Assembly (NCBI RefSeq): GCF_014107495.1
Contig: NZ_CP041969.1
Span: 2,381,501 to 2,445,500, forward strand
From: Cohnella cholangitidis
GTDB taxonomy: Bacteria; Bacillota; Bacilli; Paenibacillales; Paenibacillaceae
Direction: 5' to 3'
Length of the DNA stretch: 64,000 bases
The notes beneath the pieces were generated by a model. The model searched no databases, was not told the origin of the DNA, and saw only the letters and a list, made by a program, of their open reading frames with translations. Shown in pieces: positions 8,776 through 18,764 of this stretch. A program made the translations under genes and the position numbers. Within the stretch, counting starts at the first letter, position 1. Every line of letters starts with the position of its first letter.

Positions 8776-9336
8776 TTAAGCTTTAATTCCTTTAGAACTG
8801 GCAACAGAGCTTACAGTTCTGAAAATAATTTTTATATCCATCCATAAATTATGATTCTGCAAATAATACAAGTCATACTGTGCTTTCATTTCATCCGATA
8901 TATCATCCCTGCCATTAATCTGAGCCCAGCCTGTCAATCCCGGCGGAATACGATGAACATTGAACTGTTCTCTCATACTGATTAGCTCCAGTTGATTATG
9001 AAGGGCTGGCCTTGGACCAACGATACTCATATCTCCCTTTAAGATATTGAACAATTGAGGAAGTTCATCTAAGCTCGTCTTTCTCAGTATCCGACCGACT
9101 CTTGAAATATAGACTTCCGGATTATTTAGCAAATGTGTAGGGATGTCCGGCGTATCCACCTTCATTGTGCGGAACTTATAGATCGTGAACAACGTATGAT
9201 TCCTTCCGGATCTCTTCTGCTTAAATATTACCGGTCCTTTAGAATCTAATTTAATCACTACCGCTAAGAAAAGAAGAACTGGTAGGAGAACAATAAGTGT
9301 TGGGATGGAAATAACTAAATCAAACACTCTTTTCAT
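8776..9336 (-). CDS. Undecaprenyl-phosphate sugar-1-phosphate transferase (PglC/WcaJ type)
   Basis: Monotopic phosphoglycosyl transferase that loads the first sugar of the repeat unit onto undecaprenyl phosphate. 186 aa: one N-terminal membrane segment (about residues 4-27), FKQKRSGRNHTLFTIYKFRTM, the catalytic DELPQLFNILKGDMSIVGPRP region and GLTGWAQINGRDD. It has only the short catalytic domain, as in PglC, without the polytopic part of WbaP/WcaJ. The ATG at 9336 has GGAGG 5 nt upstream; the earlier ATG at 9348 overlaps that SD. It should be the initiating enzyme for the polymer of this operon, while TagO (38466) starts the wall polymer. Confidence 0.92.
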   Translation of the reverse strand: MKRVFDLVISIPTLIVLLPVLLFLAVVIKLDSKGPVIFKQKRSGRNHTLFTIYKFRTMKVDTPDIPTHLLNNPEVYISRVGRILRKTSLDELPQLFNILKGDMSIVGPRPALHNQLELISMREQFNVHRIPPGLTGWAQINGRDDISDEMKAQYDLYYLQNHNLWMDIKIIFRTVSSVASSKGIKA

Positions 9337-9346
9337 AATATCCTCC

Positions 9347-9367
9347 ATAATAATAATAATAATAATA
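9347..9367 (-). repeat. ATT trinucleotide repeat before the sugar transferase SD
   Basis: Nearly seven ATT units fill the short gap between the bi-domain oxidoreductase stop and the GGAGG of the sugar transferase gene. The gap holds little else. Replication slippage here would change the intergenic distance but not a reading frame. Confidence 0.75.
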
Positions 9368-9368
9368 T

Positions 9369-11501
9369 CTATTTTAATCGATTAATGATATCAAGTGTAG
9401 TTTTAGTTACTTCGAATATTTCGTTTAGCGGGATTGGCGGGCGTAGTCCACCCTCGACTGCTTGAATAAATGCTTTTATTTCATTTGAATGTCCCTTATC
9501 TTGATTCCATAACTTCATTTTCTTAAATTTGGGCCACCCATACCCCGTTAGTGTCTTGAAATTATCCAGAGACAATATTTTCCCACCACAGAACACTTCT
9601 ACGCGTTCCTTCGGAAAAGATGCATGGCCATTCGCAAAATAGTGAACCGTTCCCATTGATCCATCGCTAAATGTTAATGTTATGGTTACTTTATCATCAC
9701 GGATGGTAACACCAGGAACCATTCCAATGACTGAAGCTTGAATATCTACAATTTCATGTCCAATTAGATATCTCAATAAATCAACAAAATGACATGCTTC
9801 ACCAATTATTCGACCACCGCCAATAGCGCTATCCTGTGTCCAATGATCGGAAGGAATCATTCCTGCATTTACGGTTATGATTACTGTTTTAGGCTCATTA
9901 CTTGTCGCGATCATTTGCTTCATCAATGCGGAATGCGGCGCGAATCTTCTGTTGAACCCTACCATCAGAATCTGGCCATCGTTGATTTTGAGGCCTTTAA
10001 GTTCATTATATTCATCTTGTGTAATACACAGAGGCTTCTCTACAAACACATGTTTTCCAGACATTATTGCTTTTTTAACATAACTCGCATGAGTATTGTG
10101 GCGAGTAGTTATAAATACGGTATTAATATCCGCATCAGCAAAAATTTCTTCGGTATCCGTGGTCGTAAGCTCGAACCCGTATCGTTTCCCAACATGAACA
10201 CCCGTTACTCCGCTGTTACTTGCAATATTGCGTAACTGTACTCCTGTTTTCTTAATGGCTGGCATTAGGATTTGATTCGTAAAATTCCCAGCGCCAATAA
10301 ACCCAACGACGGCCTTGTTATTAGACTCTACCTGTGTAGGTACTATTAACTGATTAAGTTGAACAGTGTGACTATTTGTACCGCGATCATCCTTATCATT
10401 GTACTTCAGCACGATACCTAATGATGATTTGCCGTCCTTAAGTATCTCATATGCTTCACCCGCTTGATCCAACGAGAACCTATGAGTGATTAATGAACTT
10501 ACATTGACTTTGTCGGCAGCCATTAGATCTAATACTGCCTCAAAATTCCTTTGTTCCGTCCATCTTACAAAACCGATTGGATAATCCTGCCCTTTTTCTT
10601 CGTAAGATGAATCATAACGACCTGGACCGTATGAACAAGACACTTGAAAAGAAATTTCCTTTTCATAAAAATCCGCACGGGATAGTTCTAAACCAACAAC
10701 ACCCACTAAGACGATACGCCCTCTTTTTCTACACATTTGAGCAGCTTGATGTACTGGATCGTTGCTTTTTGTGGATGCGGTGATGATAACGCCATCTACA
10801 CCTCTACCATTAGAAAATTTCGTTGCAGCGCTTATCGGATCTTCCCCTTTAGAAAGATCTACAACATTTGCGCCAAACTGTTTTGCTAACTCGCAACGCT
10901 TCGAGTCAAAATCAATGCCGAGAACACGACATCCGTTTGAGATCAAAAGTTGAACCGTAATTAGGCCGATTAATCCAAGTCCCGTGACAACAAATGCTTC
11001 TCCTATTGTAGGTGTTGCCAAACGAATTCCTTGCAAGCCTATCGCTGCTATAACAGTAAATGCCGCATCCTCAAAGGCTACCGCATCCGGTATCTTTGCA
11101 CATAAATGTTGGGGAACGGAAACGAATTCAGCATGATGTCCATTAGAAATGACTCTGTCACCGACCTCATAGCCCTTGATCCCCTGGCCTACCGCTATAA
11201 CCACACCAGCACTGCTATAACCCAATGGAAGCGGTTGGTTCAACTTCGTTTTTACAGCTTGAATTGTGGGTAAAATTCCATCTGTTTTTATTTTATTAAA
11301 AACCTGACGAACTTTATCGGGTTGTTGGCGAGCTTTATCTAGATAACTTGCATTTCCGAAGTCTACTAGCATTTTCTCTGTTCCCGCGGAAACAACAGAG
11401 GAATTCGTTTGAATAAGTAAATTCCCTGGTCTTACTAGCGGTTGAGGAATTTCAACAACATCAGTCTCGCCCGATTTTAAATTTTGCAGTATTTGTTTCA
11501 T
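9369..11501 (-). CDS. Bi-domain oxidoreductase: zinc-type alcohol dehydrogenase plus Gfo/Idh/MocA domain (copy B)
   Basis: 710 aa fusion. Residues 1 to about 370 form an MDR/zinc-type dehydrogenase half (LGYSSAGVVIAVG, VGDRV, GLGLIGLITVQLL). Residues about 395-710 form a Gfo/Idh/MocA half with GFIGAGNFTNQILMPA, an EKPL motif (FVEKPLCITQDEY) and GEACHFVDLLRYL. Both halves are NAD(P)-binding and act on sugars in other family members. This fusion occurs mostly in polysaccharide clusters; the exact reaction is not established. It overlaps wecC by 4 nt. A paralogue with the same domain order lies at 18765-20936 in the same operon. Confidence 0.85.
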   Translation of the reverse strand: MKQILQNLKSGETDVVEIPQPLVRPGNLLIQTNSSVVSAGTEKMLVDFGNASYLDKARQQPDKVRQVFNKIKTDGILPTIQAVKTKLNQPLPLGYSSAGVVIAVGQGIKGYEVGDRVISNGHHAEFVSVPQHLCAKIPDAVAFEDAAFTVIAAIGLQGIRLATPTIGEAFVVTGLGLIGLITVQLLISNGCRVLGIDFDSKRCELAKQFGANVVDLSKGEDPISAATKFSNGRGVDGVIITASTKSNDPVHQAAQMCRKRGRIVLVGVVGLELSRADFYEKEISFQVSCSYGPGRYDSSYEEKGQDYPIGFVRWTEQRNFEAVLDLMAADKVNVSSLITHRFSLDQAGEAYEILKDGKSSLGIVLKYNDKDDRGTNSHTVQLNQLIVPTQVESNNKAVVGFIGAGNFTNQILMPAIKKTGVQLRNIASNSGVTGVHVGKRYGFELTTTDTEEIFADADINTVFITTRHNTHASYVKKAIMSGKHVFVEKPLCITQDEYNELKGLKINDGQILMVGFNRRFAPHSALMKQMIATSNEPKTVIITVNAGMIPSDHWTQDSAIGGGRIIGEACHFVDLLRYLIGHEIVDIQASVIGMVPGVTIRDDKVTITLTFSDGSMGTVHYFANGHASFPKERVEVFCGGKILSLDNFKTLTGYGWPKFKKMKLWNQDKGHSNEIKAFIQAVEGGLRPPIPLNEIFEVTKTTLDIINRLK

Positions 11502-12784
11502 ATCAACTCTATCTCCTTACTAGATATACGTTGATTTTCGTTTGAATAATTGCCCAGTTTATATAAGTCAATGTTGCTAATCTTAGATATGCAATTTTTA
11601 GTATCCAAGATAATAGGAGATCGCATCTTCGATTGATATTTACTAAAGTCTAATTGTTTAAATTCATTGTGGTCAGCAAGTATAATAGCACAATCTACAT
11701 CAGTTAAAGCTTCCTCCAGATTGCTGCATAAAGGTTCTCTATACTCTTTAACGAACGGATCATATATGGATATCTCCACGTTTCTATGTTTCAATAAATC
11801 TATAACTTCTGAAGCTGGGCTCTCACGAGTATCGTCAATATTTCCTTTATAAGTTATTCCTAAAATAGCTACTTTATTTGGTTTGAGTCGGCACAGTTTA
11901 AATACTTGATCTACAACAAAATGTGGCATACCAGAGTTAATCTGACGGGCTAAAGAAATTAATCTAGCTTCTTCAGGAGCTTTCTCAACAATGAAATAGG
12001 GGTCTACAGCCAAACAATGCCCTCCAACTCCAGGTCCTGGTTGATGGATATTGACGCGAGGGTGCTTGTTTGCCATCTCAATCACTTCAAGGGCATTAAT
12101 CCCTAGTCTCTCCGATACAAGAGCCAACTCATTTGCCAATGCAATGTTCACATCACGAAACGTGTTTTCCATTAGTTTAGCCATTTCCGCCGATGTTGCA
12201 TCTGTTAAATAAATTTCGCCTTTAACAAATGATTTATAAATTTCGCTTGTGACTTCTGCAGACACCCTATTGTAACCACCAATGATTCGGTTATTCTCAA
12301 CCAATTCAATAAAAATTTTTCCCGGCAAAACCCTTTCAGGACAATGACTTAAATAAATATCTTCGCCAACGGACCACCCATATGCTTGTATAATTGGAGT
12401 AACGATGTCTGTTGTTGTTCTTGGTGGGATCGTCGATTCTACAATAACAATATTTCCTTTTGCCAGATAAGGCGCAATAGCTTCCGTTGCAGATATAACA
12501 TAGTCTAATTTAGCCGTAAAATCTTTATTTATTGGTGTTGGAACTGCAATAATAAATACATCTGCTTGTTCCGGTTGTGTCTGTGCCTTAAATGTGAACT
12601 TATTCCTAACCTCACTGAATACATCTCTTAACCCTATTTCCTCAATATGGATTTCCCCATCATTTAATGCGCTTACTACCTTTGAACTAACATCCACACC
12701 AACAACTTCATAACCTGATTTAGCAAACATTAAAGCTGTGGGGAATCCAATATATCCAAGCCCGATTACACATATCTTTTTCAT
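11498..12784 (-). CDS. wecC: UDP-N-acetyl-D-mannosamine dehydrogenase-type enzyme
   Basis: Four-electron oxidation of a UDP-HexNAc at C6 to the uronic acid, by family resemblance UDP-ManNAc to UDP-ManNAcA. 428 aa: VIGLGYIGFPTALMFA (residues 6-21), a central domain with VESTIPPRTT and LSHCPERVLPG, and the catalytic Cys257 in GPGVGGHCLAVDPYF. The C-terminal UDP-binding domain has LGITYKGNIDDTRESPA. AGGAGA precedes the ATG. No UDP-GlcNAc 2-epimerase (wecB/mnaA) is present in the operon, so the ManNAc substrate would come from a gene elsewhere. An AsnB-like gene in the same operon suggests the carboxylate may later be amidated. Confidence 0.92.
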   Translation of the reverse strand: MKKICVIGLGYIGFPTALMFAKSGYEVVGVDVSSKVVSALNDGEIHIEEIGLRDVFSEVRNKFTFKAQTQPEQADVFIIAVPTPINKDFTAKLDYVISATEAIAPYLAKGNIVIVESTIPPRTTTDIVTPIIQAYGWSVGEDIYLSHCPERVLPGKIFIELVENNRIIGGYNRVSAEVTSEIYKSFVKGEIYLTDATSAEMAKLMENTFRDVNIALANELALVSERLGINALEVIEMANKHPRVNIHQPGPGVGGHCLAVDPYFIVEKAPEEARLISLARQINSGMPHFVVDQVFKLCRLKPNKVAILGITYKGNIDDTRESPASEVIDLLKHRNVEISIYDPFVKEYREPLCSNLEEALTDVDCAIILADHNEFKQLDFSKYQSKMRSPIILDTKNCISKISNIDLYKLGNYSNENQRISSKEIELI

Positions 12785-12805
12785 GATGTTCTCCTATTTC
12801 CAAAT

Positions 12806-13927
12806 TTATATTGTCCCGATTATATGTCGAATAAATATATCGTGGTCGCGTGTCCCCACTAGATCTTTTTGGTCCACATTTTTACAATTGTTCATTTTCT
12901 CTAGAACCTCGTCTCGCGTTAACGATTCAATTTGTCGTATTGCAGACTCTTCATCGTCGAAATCTACTGTCCAACCACATTTGTTTTGTTCAATTCTCGG
13001 TGCAACGCCGCTTTTAGCGTGTGCAATGATTGGTGTGTGATAATAAATGGATTCATAATATCTGTTTGGCAGTGCCCAGTTTCCGTTAATATCATTATTG
13101 CTCATATTAGCAATCCAGCAAATATCAACTTTTGCGTACATATCAGCTAAATCATCAGGAGAGACATATTCCCCTTCAAATCTCATATTCGGATATTGAT
13201 TCAATTTTTCCTGAAAATCACTAATATTTAACAAGAATCCTCGTATATAGATCTGGATATTTTGCCTATTGTGCTCAGCCAGTCGAGATATAATATTCCA
13301 GGATCTCTGACATCTCAAAAGCCCGAAGAGTCCAATAACTAGTGGTCTCCCGTCCATATTTTGCTTTAACTGTACATCTGGAATAGGAGGGTATAGTTTA
13401 TTCTCGATCACCTCAATTTTTTCCATGGGCAATTTTTGAAGTTTAATTAAATATTCATCTCTATACGCCGGTGCAGTCACTACAATGCAGTCCACTTTAC
13501 GTAAGACTAATCGCTCCAACTTTCGCAAACATTTGCTGAAAAGCGAGTTTCCTACCATTTTAGAACGAATATCTCCTATTTCACAAACCACTTTTATTCT
13601 CTTTCGAATAATTAAATATCTGACAATCAACGCCATAACTGCGTTATCAAGACCGAATGAGTATAGACACAGAGATTCGGAAATCTTATCCTTGTTCCGT
13701 GCAAGTATCCTTAGTGCGATGTACATTTTTTTTATTCTAGATAAATAATTGCCATGTGCTACATAGCCAAGAGATGTATATTCAATGTCCTTCTTTTTTC
13801 CTTCAAAGTAGTTTCTCTCAAAACTAAATATTAGACTTGAATGATTTTGATCTTCGAAGCTTTGTATCCTCTTATGAAACCGAGGCTGTGAAGAAACAGG
13901 CAAAATATATGTAATTAGATTCTTCAA
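12806..13927 (-). CDS. Glycosyltransferase, GT-B fold
   Basis: 373 aa, GT4-like. Features seen: an N-terminal SSQPRFHKRIQSF region, VDCIVVTAPAYRDEYL in the middle, a domain boundary around GRPLVIGLFGLLR, and ALPNRYYESIYYHTPIIAHAKSGVAPRI at the C-terminal donor-binding site, where the Glu in YYES matches the usual E-x7-E region. The start is TTG with AGGGGTGA 4 nt upstream, overlapping the wzy stop (TTGA). It should act in the cytoplasm on the lipid-linked exopolysaccharide repeat. Donor and linkage cannot be told from sequence. Confidence 0.8.
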   Translation of the reverse strand: MKNLITYILPVSSQPRFHKRIQSFEDQNHSSLIFSFERNYFEGKKKDIEYTSLGYVAHGNYLSRIKKMYIALRILARNKDKISESLCLYSFGLDNAVMALIVRYLIIRKRIKVVCEIGDIRSKMVGNSLFSKCLRKLERLVLRKVDCIVVTAPAYRDEYLIKLQKLPMEKIEVIENKLYPPIPDVQLKQNMDGRPLVIGLFGLLRCQRSWNIISRLAEHNRQNIQIYIRGFLLNISDFQEKLNQYPNMRFEGEYVSPDDLADMYAKVDICWIANMSNNDINGNWALPNRYYESIYYHTPIIAHAKSGVAPRIEQNKCGWTVDFDDEESAIRQIESLTRDEVLEKMNNCKNVDQKDLVGTRDHDIFIRHIIGTI

Positions 13928-15333
13928 TATTTCACCCCTCTTCCATTCCTATTGATTATACGAATAGTTAATAACAACCACGATCCAACAAAGAAGACTC
14001 CACCATATCCCATAATAGATCTTGCAATACTAGCTTGAGAAAAATAGAATACGGTAAGGAATACAAATATAATTAGCAACACACTTTCACCTGATCGTGG
14101 CAATCGCTTCAGATAGGCATCTAATCTATTTAGAGTAACACCTAGTAGAATGCTTCCGATTAACCATCCATAAATTCCAAATGCCCCATAAAAATCGAAG
14201 ATGGCTGAACTGGCTACAGAGCCCTCATACCCATAGAAATATTCAAAAACTATTGGAGTATCAGAATATAAATCAAAATCGAACATTGAAGAAAACAACC
14301 CTATATTAGTAATCCCATAGTGCGGTTCAACATATGGGAAATAGTGAGTATACATTATGGAAGGTAAAGATAATCTTCCTAATAATCTCGAAATAGTGAT
14401 TAGTGTCAACGTCCATATGGTATTAAAAAAACCTTCCCCATTCTTCCCTACTGTTGTCATAAAAAAATAAAGGCCAATCATTATAGCAAATAAAATGAGC
14501 CCATATAATATTAGTGCTTTATTCGATGTTACTTTATTCAGAATTTGTTCCCTATTAAGTCTTGTTCTTAGCAATAATTCTTTTGCTTTGTAACTATTTC
14601 TAATCCAATATGTCATTATAAATAAACAAAGCAAAAACAAAATTAATGGCCTTTTTTGAAAAGTCATCAATAGCAAGAAAATTGAGTAAAAACAATACAC
14701 GTAAGACATATATTTCATCCAACGCTTATTGTGGATAAGCGATACCATCCAATGTCCTACAACTAGGAACGGTATAATATTATAAATTAAGATTACCAGC
14801 ATGTAATTACTCGTAACTGCACTTCTTGCAAGAATAATTCCTGCAGGATCAGATTGCAGCACACTTGAAAATCCCTTTAGAATATCAGGAACCTGAGGAA
14901 GTAATAGAAGCAATGAAACGAATACAGCACTCGCAGTGAATAATTGAATTTTTTTAACCGATATCTTGGATTTTACTTCAAATTCAAATCGTAAAAGGTT
15001 TGAATTTTTGAGTAAAAAATTCCCACGGGAAAAGATAAATTGTGTAAATTGATATGAGATCAGAACAAGTACTATCCCGCCACTCGACAATATCATCGTT
15101 TTCATTATCTCATTATCACTGATTTTATCAAAAGCTAATCCAGAAAAAAATATACCTGTACCCAAATAATCAACAAACCAAGGAACCATAAGAATACCAC
15201 ATAAAACTAAAAACAAATTGCTGATCATAAATACACCAATTGTGCTTATCGAGAATATTACTTTTCTTTGCAAGGCAATTGTAATAATAAATATTAACGA
15301 TATAAGTAACGATAATTGTTGTGGATCAGTCAT
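13924..15333 (-). CDS. Wzy-type oligosaccharide repeat-unit polymerase
   Basis: 469 aa, strongly hydrophobic, with about 11-12 predicted membrane segments and a central soluble loop around FYGYEGSVASSAIFDFYGAFG. Wzy proteins are poorly conserved, so the call rests on topology, the O-antigen polymerase-like loop and position between a flippase and a glycosyltransferase. It would polymerise undecaprenyl-linked repeats on the outer face of the membrane. It overlaps the flippase by 8 nt and the next glycosyltransferase by 4 nt. GAGGTAG precedes the ATG. Confidence 0.8.
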   Translation of the reverse strand: MTDPQQLSLLISLIFIITIALQRKVIFSISTIGVFMISNLFLVLCGILMVPWFVDYLGTGIFFSGLAFDKISDNEIMKTMILSSGGIVLVLISYQFTQFIFSRGNFLLKNSNLLRFEFEVKSKISVKKIQLFTASAVFVSLLLLLPQVPDILKGFSSVLQSDPAGIILARSAVTSNYMLVILIYNIIPFLVVGHWMVSLIHNKRWMKYMSYVYCFYSIFLLLMTFQKRPLILFLLCLFIMTYWIRNSYKAKELLLRTRLNREQILNKVTSNKALILYGLILFAIMIGLYFFMTTVGKNGEGFFNTIWTLTLITISRLLGRLSLPSIMYTHYFPYVEPHYGITNIGLFSSMFDFDLYSDTPIVFEYFYGYEGSVASSAIFDFYGAFGIYGWLIGSILLGVTLNRLDAYLKRLPRSGESVLLIIFVFLTVFYFSQASIARSIMGYGGVFFVGSWLLLTIRIINRNGRGVKY

Positions 15334-16816
15334 GTTCTACCTCGTTTTTTAAGCGCTTAGGTATTAAATAATTCATTACCTCAACCACAAATGGAGGTCT
15401 AAGTAAATATAATATATAGAGTCCGGAGAGTAGGGTGACCATAATGAACAATAAGCCTATTATAATCGAATTAAATAAATAGCCCCCTAGTAGATTAACT
15501 CCGAAAATAGCAATTGAGATTTTCAAAAGCAATGATGCACCAAAATATCTTAGTGAACTGAGATGAGAATAAATCGTAATTATAGTTATCAATGCTAATG
15601 AACAGCACGCCATCAGAAGTGATATTTTAACTGCATCAATAGATGAAATAAATTGTTCTAAAATATAATAAGTAACGATATGTACCAGTATAGCACATAC
15701 CAATGAATACAAATTGTATGGCTTATCCCATAATATTTCAATTAACCCTTTCATCCCCCGATATAAGGTGAAAGGTAAAATACAGAGAAGAATTAACAAC
15801 AGATATGGGTATGTTCCTTCTACCAGTTGCTCTTCACCTAACCATACCATTAATATTTCTTTACACCATGGCAATATTAAAACAATTAATATAGTTGACG
15901 TATAGAGTAATGAACCGAACATCCAATTAATTTTCTTCACATTTATACTTGGATCCTGATTGAGAATTCTAGCTGCGGATAAAGAGACAATCTGTGATAT
16001 AGGCATAATGATGGTTAGTATCATATTAAACATTGTTAATGCAATAAGAAGGTATCCAGACTGTTCCAAGCTATATCGTAATAACCAAGGGCTTATCATT
16101 AAGAATAGCATATCCAAGAATGTAATAACTCCTCTTGTTGCGCCGTAATAAAGAAAATTCCTAGCAACTTCCTTTATTACCCCCCTGTGTATTCTCACAA
16201 AAGATACTTTAAACAAAGCAGTAATGGCATAACATAATAAAATCATTAACATGAATATCGCTTGCCATTTTATCACTTCATCCACTTCTGGATTATTCGA
16301 GAGTATAAATATAAGCAGAAGAATTCCACTTGAATTTAATAGTTCCAATATATTAGCTTGGAAGATTTTTCTCTCCGCTAACAATGTCGAATAGATGATG
16401 TAATGCAAACTAAATATTACTATTATACTAAGAGTCCATAACGCGAGGTCTTCCCCATTACTTAAATTTGGGAATAACCATATTGAGAATAAATCAGAAT
16501 AAAAATAAATAATGGGAAAAGTTAGTGCTGCAGTTATTATCCATATAATTAATGCAAATAGGATATAAATATATTTTAATTTGTTATGCAAATTTAACGA
16601 GACATATCTCTGTAAAGTTTGTGACATACCAAATTGAAAAAGATTCGCTCCTGTGTTACTAGCTCTTCTTGATAGTAAAAATATACCTAACATAAAGGGG
16701 GTGAATTCCATACCCGCGATTCTAACTACCATAAGCATAGCTATTGATTTAATTAGAGCAAATATTAAATTAATAGCTATCTCGCTTTTCACATTCTTTG
16801 GGCTCACAATGTTCAT
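15326..16816 (-). CDS. Wzx-type flippase, MATE/MOP polysaccharide transporter
   Basis: 496 aa with about 12-14 membrane segments spread over the whole length, typical of the polysaccharide transport (PST) branch of the MOP superfamily. The N-terminal region (MLGIFLLSRRASNTGANLF) and the repeated six-helix halves fit. It would flip the lipid-linked repeat unit to the outer face, where Wzy acts. The ATG at 16816 has AAGGA very close to it; an in-frame GTG 9 nt further in has better SD spacing, so the start may differ by a few codons. Very AT-rich. Confidence 0.82.
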   Translation of the reverse strand: MNIVSPKNVKSEIAINLIFALIKSIAMLMVVRIAGMEFTPFMLGIFLLSRRASNTGANLFQFGMSQTLQRYVSLNLHNKLKYIYILFALIIWIITAALTFPIIYFYSDLFSIWLFPNLSNGEDLALWTLSIIVIFSLHYIIYSTLLAERKIFQANILELLNSSGILLLIFILSNNPEVDEVIKWQAIFMLMILLCYAITALFKVSFVRIHRGVIKEVARNFLYYGATRGVITFLDMLFLMISPWLLRYSLEQSGYLLIALTMFNMILTIIMPISQIVSLSAARILNQDPSINVKKINWMFGSLLYTSTILIVLILPWCKEILMVWLGEEQLVEGTYPYLLLILLCILPFTLYRGMKGLIEILWDKPYNLYSLVCAILVHIVTYYILEQFISSIDAVKISLLMACCSLALITIITIYSHLSSLRYFGASLLLKISIAIFGVNLLGGYLFNSIIIGLLFIMVTLLSGLYILYLLRPPFVVEVMNYLIPKRLKNEVEHD

Positions 16817-16828
16817 TTCCTTGTATCA

Positions 16829-18736
16829 TTATTTGATAAACCGATTTCTCCAATTTAGGAAATTAAATATAATCCATAATTGAAAAGCTTGGTTAACAGT
16901 ATCCGGTCCTTTTTTTAGTCTAGAGGCTATTTCATCCACATCGAAGAACTCCGCAAGTTCATTCTTCCCATCTTGCAGCAACTCTTGGAAATATGATCCC
17001 AGCTTTGTAGTAAACCAATCTTGAATCGGAACTGCAAATCCCGATTTGGGTCTATAAACGTCTTCTTTCCCAATATACGATGCACAGTAACGCTTTACCG
17101 GTTCCTTTAGTATTCCACCTCGCATCTTAAAATCTAATGGAACTGACAAGGCGAAATCAATCAGATCTCGATCAAGAAATGGAACACGAACTTCAACGCC
17201 ATGTGCCATTGACATTTTATCTACTCGCATTAACAAAAGCTCCGGCAATCTTAATTGAAGTTCCATGAATAACATCGTTTGATGCAAGTCTGCTTCTGGG
17301 TGAATTTCCATTAATCTCCTATACAATGGCTCGACAATATCATGAGAATCATATTTCATCTGCAGAAATTCAGTTGACAAGATACCTCTCTTTTCCTGTT
17401 CAAAAAAACCAATCGAAGATGACATAAAGAAATTTTGTCCTTTTGTCATACGTAATAATACATCTGCAATTTTATCGCTAGTCGGAGAATTTGACAGACC
17501 AATTAGCGAGGCCATACTTTTATTTATGAAGTTTGGCATCTTGTTCATTGGATTCCATAGTTGACTATACTGTTTAAGATATTTCCTATATTTGTTATAT
17601 CCGAAAAATAATTCGTCGGCGCCTTCGCCAGCATGCAACACTGTCGTACCAGTTCTCTTGGCATATTCGGTCACAAAATACAAAGGTACGCTAACAGGGT
17701 CGGATATTGGCTCGTCTTGATAACCGATTAGAGATAGAGATGTATTAATCAAATCTTCTTCACTTATTTTTATACTATAATGCTCTGAACCTAACTTTTT
17801 GGCCATGTATTCCGCATGTTCACTTTCATCTTTAAATAGCTTTGTTCCAGTCATCCCGACGTTATATGTTCTAACCCTCTGATTTTTCATATATTCCTGA
17901 AAAACAGAGACATTTAATGTTGAATCTACTCCACCTGAAAAGAGCACCCCTACCGGCACATCACTCATTAATCTTTTTTCTACAGATTTCTTAAATAGGT
18001 GTTGAAATTGATCGTCTAGTTCATCTGGATATACTTCCATTTTATTGGGGAGTGGCTCCCAGAACTTTCCTTGCTTTATCGCTAATTGATTATTTCGAAT
18101 ATTAACTGTTAAAAATCCTGCGGCAGGCAGTTTATATATTCCTTTAAACATCGTATTAGGGGCGGGTACCACCAAATAGGTCAAATAATGATAAAGGGAT
18201 TGTTGATCAAGACTCGCTTCTACGAAAGGATCCTGTAGAATGGATTTAATTTCTGAAGCAAATAAAAATCGGCTTCCTATCTGCGTATAATAAATAGGTT
18301 TTACTCCAGCCCTATCTCTTGCCATGAGTAGCTGTTGTTTTCTATCATCCCATATCGCAAAAGCAAAATCCCCATCTAATAATTCAACTATCTTTTCTCC
18401 CACTTCTTCATACAAACAAACAAGAACTTCAGTATCGGATTGGGATCTAAAGCGGTAGCCTTTAGACTCAAGTTGTTCTCTTAATGTCTTATAATTATAA
18501 ATCTCACCATTAAAAGTAACTTGAATATCGCCAAATTGGTTGCCCATTGGTTGTCTTCCTGCTTCAGACAAATCAATAATCGATAATCTGCTATGCCCTA
18601 ATCCGACTTTGCCGCTTGATGCGATCCAAGTTCCTTTCCCATCTGGTCCTCTATGCCCAATCGCGCTAACCATAGCGTTCAAAGCGTGCTCGTCAATATT
18701 ATGATCGGAACTAATTACACCAGCTATTCCACACAA
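16829..18736 (-). CDS. asnB: Glutamine-hydrolysing asparagine synthetase-like amidotransferase
   Basis: About 635 aa. An N-terminal class II glutaminase domain with catalytic Cys2 (CGIAGV), GHRGPDG and FNGEIYNYK is followed by a synthetase domain with the PP-loop VLFSGGVDSTLN and HAGEGADELFFGY. The start is a TTG at 18736, because removal of its Met exposes Cys2 as the nucleophile; GTG and ATG codons 9-12 nt upstream would bury it. GGTGAT lies 7 nt upstream. Inside an exopolysaccharide operon with a UDP-HexNAc dehydrogenase, it more likely amidates a uronic acid of the polymer than makes free asparagine. That role is inferred by analogy with WbpS-type proteins. Confidence 0.9.
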   Translation of the reverse strand: MCGIAGVISSDHNIDEHALNAMVSAIGHRGPDGKGTWIASSGKVGLGHSRLSIIDLSEAGRQPMGNQFGDIQVTFNGEIYNYKTLREQLESKGYRFRSQSDTEVLVCLYEEVGEKIVELLDGDFAFAIWDDRKQQLLMARDRAGVKPIYYTQIGSRFLFASEIKSILQDPFVEASLDQQSLYHYLTYLVVPAPNTMFKGIYKLPAAGFLTVNIRNNQLAIKQGKFWEPLPNKMEVYPDELDDQFQHLFKKSVEKRLMSDVPVGVLFSGGVDSTLNVSVFQEYMKNQRVRTYNVGMTGTKLFKDESEHAEYMAKKLGSEHYSIKISEEDLINTSLSLIGYQDEPISDPVSVPLYFVTEYAKRTGTTVLHAGEGADELFFGYNKYRKYLKQYSQLWNPMNKMPNFINKSMASLIGLSNSPTSDKIADVLLRMTKGQNFFMSSSIGFFEQEKRGILSTEFLQMKYDSHDIVEPLYRRLMEIHPEADLHQTMLFMELQLRLPELLLMRVDKMSMAHGVEVRVPFLDRDLIDFALSVPLDFKMRGGILKEPVKRYCASYIGKEDVYRPKSGFAVPIQDWFTTKLGSYFQELLQDGKNELAEFFDVDEIASRLKKGPDTVNQAFQLWIIFNFLNWRNRFIK

Positions 18737-18764
18737 TCTGATCATCACCTTTATAATTATCTAC

